Below, piece after piece: positions 1-5,007 of a DNA stretch of 5,007 nt (position 1 is the stretch's first letter; each line of letters opens with the position of its first letter). A program made the translations under genes and the position numbers. A model generated the notes under the pieces. It was not told the DNA's origin and searched no databases. It worked only from the letters and a program-made list of their open reading frames with translations. This stretch comes from Hydrogenophaga sp. (GTDB lineage: Bacteria > Pseudomonadota > Gammaproteobacteria > Burkholderiales > Burkholderiaceae_C): contig JALOSN010000124.1 in NCBI GenBank assembly GCA_025458415.1, forward strand, positions 1-5,007, in the 5' to 3' direction.

Positions 1-362
1 CTCACCGCCAGCGCGTAGTGGTCGAACAGCCGCGGATGGGGATCATCCCGTGCCACCAGACGCAACAGCAGCTCGTTGAGGTAGCTGCCCGACAACAGCG
101 CTTCACCCGTCGGCATGACATGTCCACCCACCCACTGCGCCGACCTGAGCGTCCTCACCTCGGCATCCCCTCCCCAGCTCAGCACCACCGGCTGCAGCGG
201 CAGCAGCACGGACCGAAACTGCGAGGTCGGACGCTTGACGCCTTTGGCCACCAGCGCCAACCGCCCATGATCGCGGGCGAACACTTCAAGAATCAGGCTT
301 GACTCGCTCCAGTCGTACCGGTGCAGGACATAAGCGAGCTGTTCAGGCGCACGCCGGCTCAT
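1..362 (-). CDS. recO: DNA repair protein RecO, N-terminal part (3' end beyond window)
   Basis: RecO acts in the RecFOR pathway, where it binds single-stranded DNA and SSB and helps RecR load RecA at gaps. The frame opens at ATG (362-360) and stays open to the window edge, giving 120 full codons. Visible family features are YVLHRYDWSESSLILEVF (residues 11-28), LVAKGVKRP (37-45), the PLQP segment (55-58) and TLRSAQWV (71-78). These form the N-terminal OB-fold and line up with the E. coli start (recalled: VLHSRPWSETSLMLDVF). SGSYLNELLLRL (91-102) begins the helical domain. The C-terminal part is outside the window. ATG was chosen because it places the conserved block at the usual distance; an in-frame TTG two codons upstream is less likely. 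The start lies 25 nt after the tandem repeat block and has a G-rich leader (GGTGGGGGTGG) rather than a classical Shine-Dalgarno. Identification is firm; the exact start is fairly sure. Confidence 0.93.
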   Translation of the reverse strand, partial: MSRRAPEQLAYVLHRYDWSESSLILEVFARDHGRLALVAKGVKRPTSQFRSVLLPLQPVVLSWGGDAEVRTLRSAQWVGGHVMPTGEALLSGSYLNELLLRLVARDDPHPRLFDHYALAV

Positions 363-380
363 GCCCAACCACCCCCACCC
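363..380 (-). promoter_or_regulatory. G-rich leader directly upstream of recO
   Basis: Read on the minus strand, the 18 nt before the recO ATG are GGGTGGGGGTGGTTGGGC, four G runs separated by one or two T's. This is the only candidate ribosome-binding region for recO and is an imperfect Shine-Dalgarno. The run pattern could also form a two-tetrad RNA G-quadruplex. The sequence is seen; either function is inference. Confidence 0.3.
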
Positions 381-453
381 ATTGGACGACCCGCGCAGCG
401 GCGGAGTGTGGGGGCAACAGGACCACAGCGCAGGGCCGTCCCAAGCCAGGTCA

Positions 454-468
454 GCCCCCTCGGGGGGC
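454..468 (-). other. GC hairpin within repeat copy 1
   Basis: This is a perfect inverted repeat, GCCCCC (454-459) and GGGGGC (463-468) around a 3-nt loop. In the transcript it gives a 6-bp all-GC stem with loop CGA. It is not followed by a U run in the transcript (the next bases are TGACCTGG), so it does not look like an intrinsic terminator. It could slow polymerase or protect RNA ends, which is inference. Confidence 0.6.
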
Positions 469-537
469 AGCGACCCGCGCAGCGGCGGAGCGTGGGGGCA
501 ACAGGACCACAGCGCAGGGCCGTCCCAAGCCAGGTCA

Positions 538-552
538 GCCCCCTCGGGGGGC
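538..552 (-). other. GC hairpin within repeat copy 2
   Basis: This is the second occurrence, 84 bp away, of the same perfect inverted repeat: GCCCCC (538-543), a 3-nt loop, and GGGGGC (547-552). It is the first strong stem met by polymerase about 40 nt after the era stop codon. No U run follows. Confidence 0.6.
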
Positions 553-590
553 AGCGACCCGCGCAGCGGCGGAGCGTGGGGGCATACACC

Positions 591-1619
591 TCACTCGTAG
601 CCAAACGACCGGACACGCGCGTCATCGTCGGCCCAGCCCGAGCGCACCTTCACCCACAACTCCAGAAACACCTTGCCTCCCCAGAGTTTCTCGAGCTCCT
701 GGCGGGCCTCGGTGCCAATGCGCTTGAGCTTCTCGCCCTTCTCGCCGATCACCATGCCCTTGTGCCCTTCGCGTTCAACCACGATGGTGGCGGCCACGCG
801 CCTCAACGCGCCCTCCTCTTCGAACTTGTCGATCACCACGGTCGAGGTGTAGGGCAACTCGTCCCCTGTCAGGCGAAACAATTTCTCACGTACCATCTCG
901 GCCGCCATGAAGCGCTCGCTGCGGTCGGTCAGCTCGTCCCGATCGTGCATCCAGGGCTGGCGCGGCAGGTACTTGCCACAGATGTCGAACAGACGACGCA
1001 CGTCCCTGGGGTTCTTGGCCGACATGGGCACGAACTCGGCAAAGGGGTGGCGATCCTGCATCGATCGCAACCAGGGGGCAAGCTCTCCCCGGCGGTGCAG
1101 CAGGTCGAACTTGTTGGCCAGCAGCACCACAGGCACGTTGCGGGGCAGCAGGTCAAGTACCTTGGCATCGGCCAGGTTGAAGCGGCCAGCCTCCACCACG
1201 AACAGGATGAGATCGACGTCGGCCACGGCTCCCAGGACCGTCTTGTTGAGTGCCCGGTTGAGCGCATTGCCATGCCGGGTCTGGAAACCGGGTGTGTCGA
1301 CAAACACGAACTGGTGGACACCCACGGTGCGGTAACCGGTGATGCGGTGGCGGGTGGTCTGGGCCTTGCGGGAGGTGATGCTGACCTTCTGGCCCACCAG
1401 CGCATTCAGCAGGGTGGACTTGCCCACATTGGGCTTGCCCACGATCGCCACATAGCCGCAATGCTGGTCTTCCGGTGCAACCTCCTCTGCATCCTCGGCG
1501 GCCTCCGCCGCTTCCACGGCAGGCACAGGCTCACCTGGCTTGCCCAGGGCACGCGCCAGCATGGCATCCAGCTCCGGATTGTCCTGGACCGGTTTCGCGG
1601 GGGTCGGGTTCTTGGGCAT
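591..1619 (-). CDS. era: GTPase Era, 16S rRNA maturation and 30S assembly
   Basis: Era binds GTP and the 3' end of 16S rRNA and assists 30S subunit maturation. The 342-residue product shows all G motifs: G1 GKPNVGKS (61-68), switch I around TTRHRI (88-93), G3 DTPG (108-111), G4 NKFD (169-172) and G5 SAK (200-202). The C-terminal KH domain has the RNA-binding loop with HKGMVIGEKG (286-295) and the typical ending KVFLELWVKVRSGWADD. The family is usually about 300 residues with G1 near residue 15; here G1 is preceded by about 60 residues, including an Ala/Glu-rich acidic stretch (34-51). ATG at 1619 was chosen because upstream in-frame sequence runs back into rnc and offers no better start in the 43-nt gap. 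The leader lacks a Shine-Dalgarno and is rich in pyrimidines. era follows rnc, and both encode RNA-processing factors. The family call is certain; the start is likely. Confidence 0.97.
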   Translation of the reverse strand: MPKNPTPAKPVQDNPELDAMLARALGKPGEPVPAVEAAEAAEDAEEVAPEDQHCGYVAIVGKPNVGKSTLLNALVGQKVSITSRKAQTTRHRITGYRTVGVHQFVFVDTPGFQTRHGNALNRALNKTVLGAVADVDLILFVVEAGRFNLADAKVLDLLPRNVPVVLLANKFDLLHRRGELAPWLRSMQDRHPFAEFVPMSAKNPRDVRRLFDICGKYLPRQPWMHDRDELTDRSERFMAAEMVREKLFRLTGDELPYTSTVVIDKFEEEGALRRVAATIVVEREGHKGMVIGEKGEKLKRIGTEARQELEKLWGGKVFLELWVKVRSGWADDDARVRSFGYE

Positions 1620-1662
1620 GTACGGAAACAGAAGGCAAGGCGGTTGAAAAGGGGGCGAGCGA

Positions 1663-2355
1663 TCAGGAACCGGATGTGGCGCCGTCCTGCAGGTGCTGCA
1701 GCATCGCTGCGGCGGCGGCCTGTTCGGCCGCCCGACGCGACGCACCAATGCCGCGCTCGCAGTGCCCGGTCTCCACCACCGTGCACTCGACATCGAAAGT
1801 CTGCCGGTGCGCCTCGCCCAGCGTGGCCACCACACGGTAGAGCGGCAGTTTCATTTTGCGCCCCTGCAGCCACTCCTGCAATTCGGTTTTTGCGTCCTTG
1901 CCCATGGCGCCCATCTGGTCGTGCCACTGCACGTCGGCGTAGAGCCGCTGCACCAGGGCATGGGCGACTTCGAAACCGGCATCCAGGTAAACCGCTCCGA
2001 TCAGTGCCTCAAGCGCATCGGCCAGAATCGAAGGCCGCCTGATGCCTCCCGACCGCTTCTCACCGTCGCCCAGACGCAGGCAGACCGAAAGCCCGAGCCG
2101 GGACGCAATCTGTGCCAGGCTGTCCTGCTTGACCAGGTTGGCACGGACCCGGGAAAGATCGCCCTCGGGCAGGTGACTGAGCTTCTCGAACAGCAGGCTC
2201 GACACCGCCAGACCCAGCACCGCATCGCCCAGAAACTCGAGCCGCTCGTTGTGGTCGGACGAAAAGCTCCGGTGTGTCAGCGCTCGCTCGATGAGCCGCG
2301 GATTGGCGAAGCGATGGCCCAGGCGCTGCTGCAGGGCCAGAAGATCAGCGGTCAA
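1663..2355 (-). CDS. rnc: Ribonuclease III
   Basis: RNase III cuts double-stranded RNA, including the 30S rRNA precursor and structured mRNAs, using Mg2+. The 230-residue product matches the usual length (E. coli 226). The catalytic domain carries the signature NERLEFLGD (36-44). Expected metal ligands and catalytic residues are E37, E40, D44, E64, D113 and E116; the last two lie in LADALEALIG (111-120). The dsRNA-binding domain spans about 154-223, from DAKTELQEWLQGR through GEAHRQTF to SRRAAEQAA (206-214). The start codon is TTG (2355-2353). The frame upstream is closed by a TGA within the end of the preceding gene and contains no ATG or GTG, so TTG is the only reasonable start before the conserved RLGHRF. 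No Shine-Dalgarno is visible and a hairpin lies 10 nt upstream, suggesting weak or regulated initiation. It sits 46 nt after DUF4845 and 43 nt before era. Confidence 0.97.
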   Translation of the reverse strand: MTADLLALQQRLGHRFANPRLIERALTHRSFSSDHNERLEFLGDAVLGLAVSSLLFEKLSHLPEGDLSRVRANLVKQDSLAQIASRLGLSVCLRLGDGEKRSGGIRRPSILADALEALIGAVYLDAGFEVAHALVQRLYADVQWHDQMGAMGKDAKTELQEWLQGRKMKLPLYRVVATLGEAHRQTFDVECTVVETGHCERGIGASRRAAEQAAAAAMLQHLQDGATSGS

Positions 2356-2365
2356 GGTCGTGTGC

Positions 2366-2382
2366 GCCGGTCTGGGACCGGC
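2366..2382 (-). promoter_or_regulatory. Hairpin in the rnc leader
   Basis: This is a perfect 7-bp inverted repeat, GCCGGTC (2366-2372) and GACCGGC (2376-2382) with a 3-nt loop, in the 46-nt gap between DUF4845 and rnc. In the transcript it sits 10 nt before the TTG start and occupies the place of a Shine-Dalgarno. It overlaps by two bases a second palindrome, GCCCGGGC (2381-2388), so alternative folds are possible. The inverted repeat is seen directly; a role in limiting rnc translation is inference. Confidence 0.4.
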
Positions 2383-2401
2383 CCGGGCGCCGACACCGTT
2401 G

Positions 2402-2749
2402 TCACTTCGAGCGACCCTGGTACTTCATGACCAGAAAGGCAGGGCCGAACAGGTGGATCTCGCGGGTGTAGTCGAACGCCACCACAACCCGGTCACCCTG
2501 TTTGCTGATTTCCAGATCCTTGCCGGCGATGGTGCGGATGTCGTCGATCTGCGCCGCCCGGTCGAAGGTGGCCCTGATCTCGGCCACTGTGGAGCCGGCC
2601 GCGGCCTTGTCGGTGGCCTTCTGCACCGCCATGAACTCGATGTAGGTGGGAACAACCTGGGCCACCACCACCCCGACATAGGCCAGGATGATGCCGACAA
2701 ACAGAAGGCCGATGAAGGTCAGTCCGCGTTGTTGCTGGTGGGTTCGCAT
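2402..2749 (-). CDS. DUF4845 family small membrane protein with prepilin-like N terminus
   Basis: The product has 115 residues and unknown function. It matches, from memory, the DUF4845 proteins that sit between lepB and rnc in many beta- and gammaproteobacteria. The N terminus MRTHQQQRG is short and basic, followed by one hydrophobic helix (about 10-33) and a soluble tail of about 80 residues with a predicted beta portion (RVVVAFDYTREIHLFGPAFLVMKY, split here as residues 87-99 and 100-110). The RG/LTFIG junction (8-14) resembles a type IV prepilin processing site, but position +5 is Gly14 instead of the usual Glu. The tail would lie in the periplasm. The ATG start has a good Shine-Dalgarno. 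It is 34 nt after lepB and probably cotranscribed with it. Family assignment is quite sure; function is unknown. Confidence 0.85.
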   Translation of the reverse strand: MRTHQQQRGLTFIGLLFVGIILAYVGVVVAQVVPTYIEFMAVQKATDKAAAGSTVAEIRATFDRAAQIDDIRTIAGKDLEISKQGDRVVVAFDYTREIHLFGPAFLVMKYQGRSK

Positions 2750-2758
2750 CAGTGGTTA

Positions 2759-2762
2759 CTCC
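2759..2762 (-). promoter_or_regulatory. Ribosome-binding site of the DUF4845 gene
   Basis: The minus strand reads CGGAGTAACCACTG before the ATG at 2749. GGAG (2762-2759) lies 9 nt from the start. This is the clearest Shine-Dalgarno in the window and supports the chosen start. Confidence 0.6.
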
Positions 2763-2783
2763 GGTCGGAACAGGAAACAGGCG

Positions 2784-3761
2784 TCATTCAAACGACCCGA
2801 TCCGTCCCAGGTCGCCGAAATTCATCCACACGAAGAAGGCCCGCCCCACGATGTTGGCCTCGGGCACGAAGCCCCAGTAGCGCGAGTCGAGCGAATTGTC
2901 CCTATTGTCACCCATCATGAAGTAATGGCCTTCGGGCACCTTACAGGTGACGCCCTCGACCGAGTAACGGCAAAGTTCCTTGAAAGGGAACTCGGTGGTG
3001 GCCGGGATGAACGCCGGCCGGTCGGCGTCATTGAGGGTGAGGAAACGGCGACCATCGAGCACCTCCCCGAACTGGCTGGCGTAACGCATGCTGTCGCTGT
3101 CGAAAAACTCGGGCAGGGCCTCTTTGGGCACCGGCTGGCCATTGACGGACAGCTGTTTGTTCAGATAGGCGACCTCGTCTCCAGGCAATCCGACCACGCG
3201 CTTGATGTAGTCCAGGCTGGGCTGAGGCGGATAACGAAACACCACCACATCGCCGCGCCGGGGTTCGTTGTTGTCGATGATCTTGGTGTTGAACACCGGC
3301 AGGCGGATGCCGTAGTGGTACTTGTTGACCAGGATCAGATCGCCCACACGCAGCGTCGGGATCATGGACCCGGAGGGGATCTTGAAGGGCTCGAAAAGGA
3401 AAGACCGCAACACGAACACAGCCAGGATGACCGGAAACAGGCCGGCCGTCCAATCCAGCCACCAGGGCTGGGACAGCACCTTCTGGCGCGCCTGTTCCAC
3501 ATCGCCCTCGATGTGGCTGAAACCCTGGGCACGCAGCGCCGCCGCACGCGCATTGTGTTCGTCCAGCAGCAGCTGGGCGGCACGTCGCCGCTGGGGCAGA
3601 AAAACGAGTTTCTCAGCCAGCCAGTAGATGCCCGTGATCAGCGTTGCCAGCATGAGAACAAGGGCAAAGTTGCCCTCGACCGCACCCATCACAAAAGCCA
3701 CGACATACAGGCTGAAAGCCCCGAGGACCACCGCCGTGATCGCGCTCATCGCTGCCTGCAT
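2784..3761 (-). CDS. lepB: Signal peptidase I (leader peptidase)
   Basis: LepB is the inner-membrane serine protease that removes signal peptides from exported proteins with a Ser/Lys dyad. The 325-residue length equals that of E. coli LepB (324). Box B IPSGSMIPTL holds the nucleophile Ser132, with Ser130 as the oxyanion-hole residue. Box D DYIKRVVGLPGDE holds the general base Lys187. Box E GDNRDNSLDSRYWG (284-297) is intact. Hydrophobic segments lie at about 7-28, 32-49 and 105-121, with RRR at 58-60. This suggests three membrane passes with the catalytic domain in the periplasm, one more than in E. coli; that topology is inference. Cys264 and Cys273 could form a disulfide comparable to the one in E. 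coli LepB. The start at 3761 overlaps the lepA stop by one base; an in-frame ATG at 3749 (Met5), with AGG five nt upstream, is an alternative. Confidence 0.97.
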   Translation of the reverse strand: MQAAMSAITAVVLGAFSLYVVAFVMGAVEGNFALVLMLATLITGIYWLAEKLVFLPQRRRAAQLLLDEHNARAAALRAQGFSHIEGDVEQARQKVLSQPWWLDWTAGLFPVILAVFVLRSFLFEPFKIPSGSMIPTLRVGDLILVNKYHYGIRLPVFNTKIIDNNEPRRGDVVVFRYPPQPSLDYIKRVVGLPGDEVAYLNKQLSVNGQPVPKEALPEFFDSDSMRYASQFGEVLDGRRFLTLNDADRPAFIPATTEFPFKELCRYSVEGVTCKVPEGHYFMMGDNRDNSLDSRYWGFVPEANIVGRAFFVWMNFGDLGRIGSFE

Positions 3762-3768
3762 CAGTCCT
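3759..3768 (-). promoter_or_regulatory. lepA/lepB stop-start overlap with internal ribosome-binding site
   Basis: The minus strand reads AGGACTGATG: the lepA stop TGA (3763-3761) shares its A with the lepB ATG (3761-3759). AGGA (3768-3765), inside the last codons of lepA, is a possible but very close Shine-Dalgarno, 3 nt from the ATG. The arrangement suggests translational coupling between the two genes. Confidence 0.5.
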
Positions 3769-5007
3769 GCACCTGCAATATGGCCAGGAAAGCCTCCTGG
3801 GGAACTTCGACCGAGCCGATCTGTTTCATGCGCTTCTTTCCTGCCTTCTGCTTTTCAAGGAGTTTTCGCTTGCGGGTGATGTCACCGCCGTAGCATTTTG
3901 CCAGCACGTTCTTGCGCAACGCCTTGATGGTCTCCCGGGCGATCACGTTGCCTCCGATGGCGGCCTGGATGGCCACATCGAACTGCTGCCGCGAGATGAT
4001 CTCGCGCATCTTGGCGGCAACGGCCCGACCCCGGTACTGCGACTGGGAGCGGTGCACGATGATGGACAGGGCATCGACCTTCTCGCCGTTGAGCAGGATG
4101 TCGACCTTGACGACATCGGAGGGGCGGTACTCCTTGAACTCGTAATCCATCGAGGCATAGCCGCGGCTGACCGACTTGAGCTTGTCGAAGAAGTCGAGCA
4201 CGATCTCCCCCAGGGGCAGTTCATAGGTCAGCATGACCTGCTTGCCGTGGTAAGCCATGTTGATCTGGACGCCGCGCTTCTGGTTGGCCAGCGTCATCAC
4301 GGGGCCCACATACTCTTGCGGCATGTACAGGTGCACGGTGACGATCGGCTCCCGAATCTCTTCGATGCGCCCCTGATCGGGCATCTTGGACGGGTTCTCC
4401 ACCATGATGACTTCGCCATCACCCTTGACCACCTGGTAAACCACGCTGGGCGCGGTGGTGATCAGATCCTGATCGAACTCGCGCTCGAGACGCTCCTGCA
4501 CGATCTCCATGTGCAACAGGCCGAGAAACCCGCATCGGAAGCCGAATCCCAGGGCCTGGGAGACCTCAGGTTCGTAGTGCAGCGAAGCATCGTTCAGCTT
4601 GAGCTTTTCCAGTGCATCGCGCAGCGCGTCGTACTGGTTGGCCTCCGTGGGGTAGAGGCCGGCGAACACCTGGGGTTGCACCTCCTTGAAGCCCGGAAGC
4701 GCCTCCGTGGCCGGACCGAGGTTGTTCGGCAGCTTCTTCTCCAGGGTGATGGTGTCGCCCACCTTGGCAGCGTGCAACTCCTTGATGCCGGCGATCACAT
4801 ACCCCACCTCGCCCGCCTCCAGCGACTCCCTGGGTTGCTGAACGGGTGTGAACACCCCCAGGTTGTCGGCGTTGTAGGCGGTGTGCGTGGCCATCATCTT
4901 GATGCGATCGCCCTTGTGCAGGCGACCGTCGACCACCCGCACCAGCATGACCACCCCGACGTAGGAGTCGAACCAGCTGTCGATGATCATGGCCCGCAGG
5001 GGGGCAT
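3761..5007 (-). CDS. lepA: Elongation factor 4 (LepA), C-terminal part (5' end beyond window)
   Basis: LepA is a ribosome-associated GTPase related to EF-G, reported to back-translocate ribosomes or aid translation initiation and 30S assembly. The frame is open at the right edge and gives 414 codons of a protein usually about 600 residues long. The N-terminal GTPase domain is therefore outside the window. Counting from the first internal Met (4990), visible parts are the domain II barrel (about 1-90, IIDSWFDSYVGVV), the EF-G domain III-like segment with LNDASLHYEPE (132-142) and LGFGFRCGFLGLLHMEI (147-163), the domain V-like part (about 213-290, SRGYASMDYEF) and the LepA-specific C-terminal domain. 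The last includes NVLAKCYGGDITRKRKLLEK (361-380), the hallmark of the family, and ends VPQEAFLAILQVQD. Alignment to E. coli LepA from memory is nearly gap-free. No defects are seen. It is the first gene of the visible cluster and overlaps lepB. Confidence 0.97.
   Translation of the reverse strand, partial: APLRAMIIDSWFDSYVGVVMLVRVVDGRLHKGDRIKMMATHTAYNADNLGVFTPVQQPRESLEAGEVGYVIAGIKELHAAKVGDTITLEKKLPNNLGPATEALPGFKEVQPQVFAGLYPTEANQYDALRDALEKLKLNDASLHYEPEVSQALGFGFRCGFLGLLHMEIVQERLEREFDQDLITTAPSVVYQVVKGDGEVIMVENPSKMPDQGRIEEIREPIVTVHLYMPQEYVGPVMTLANQKRGVQINMAYHGKQVMLTYELPLGEIVLDFFDKLKSVSRGYASMDYEFKEYRPSDVVKVDILLNGEKVDALSIIVHRSQSQYRGRAVAAKMREIISRQQFDVAIQAAIGGNVIARETIKALRKNVLAKCYGGDITRKRKLLEKQKAGKKRMKQIGSVEVPQEAFLAILQVQD

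Larger units (their letters stand above)
387..584. repeat. 84-bp tandem repeat, 2.4 copies, between era and recO
   Basis: Positions 387-470 and 471-554 are two 84-bp copies identical except at one base (T407 versus C491). Positions 555-584 are a third, partial copy of the first 30 bp, which follows the C variant at 575. Each unit carries a core whose minus-strand reading includes CGCTCCGCCGCTGCGCGGG, followed in the full copies by a GC-rich inverted repeat. Read along the era-recO transcript there are three core copies separated by two 54-nt spacers. The unit fills most of the 228-nt era-recO gap and stops 6 nt after the era stop codon, so it touches neither gene. No coding role is supported: 84 is divisible by three, which explains apparent repetitive reading frames across it. 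The core resembles GC-rich intergenic repeats I associate with Comamonadaceae, but that is from memory only. Confidence 0.95.

Noticed and set aside
18..302. Plus-strand small open frame opposite recO
   Set aside because: It is a shadow of the RecO frame, whose conserved motifs are clear on the minus strand.
454..552. Intrinsic (Rho-independent) terminators after era
   Set aside because: The stems are strong, but neither is followed by a U run in the transcript, so classical termination is not supported.
387..584. Tandem repeat read as a repetitive protein (28-residue units)
   Set aside because: The 84-bp period is divisible by three and the sequence is GC-rich, so several frames stay open by chance. 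No conserved protein or start signal supports coding.
387..584. CRISPR array
   Set aside because: There are only two full units, the stretches between cores are identical rather than unique, and no cas genes are nearby.
1620..1835. Extension of era upstream to a start inside rnc
   Set aside because: It would overlap rnc by more than 170 nt and add a low-complexity segment unlike Era. ATG at 1619, just after rnc ends, fits better.
321..2042. Long plus-strand open frame of 573 codons antisense to era and part of rnc
   Set aside because: It lies opposite two clearly identified genes, has low-complexity Arg/His/Gly-rich composition and no recognisable domain, and runs through the tandem repeat. 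It is an expected by-product of high GC content.
2688..3893. Plus-strand open frame of 401 codons antisense to lepB
   Set aside because: It is opposite the fully supported lepB and the end of lepA, and has no family features or initiation signal of its own.

Overview
The window carries an ordinary chromosomal housekeeping cluster, all on the minus strand, read from right to left: lepA (5' end cut by the window edge), lepB, a small DUF4845 membrane protein gene, rnc, era, and recO (3' end cut by the left edge). The high GC content, this gene order and the protein sequences (RecO, LepA, LepB and DUF4845 types) point to a betaproteobacterium, most likely Burkholderiales and perhaps Comamonadaceae. 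The family-level placement is inference from recalled sequence similarity, not a search.

Layout. Positions 5007-3761 hold the last 414 codons of the ribosomal GTPase LepA (EF4). Its TGA overlaps the ATG of lepB by one base (TGATG). lepB (3761-2784) encodes type I signal peptidase with the complete Ser/Lys active site. After 34 nt comes the 115-residue DUF4845 gene (2749-2402), whose N terminus looks like a type IV prepilin. After 46 nt containing a compact hairpin comes rnc (2355-1663, RNase III), which can only start at TTG. After a 43-nt pyrimidine-rich leader comes era (1619-591), a GTPase with an N-terminal extension. Between era and recO (362-1) lies the only notable non-coding stretch: 228 nt, mostly filled by an 84-bp near-perfect tandem repeat (2.4 copies) with strong GC hairpins.

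How the genes fit together. LepA, RNase III and Era all act on the ribosome or on rRNA maturation. LepB processes exported proteins at the membrane, and RecO acts in RecFOR recombinational repair. The tight spacing suggests one transcription unit from lepA to era; recO is separated from it by the repeat block and may be partly uncoupled. No promoter or intrinsic terminator is clearly visible.

I found no new biological system. The points worth a second look are the tandem repeat, the weak initiation signals and hairpin at rnc, the prepilin-like DUF4845 N terminus, the Era extension, and the G-rich stretch before recO.
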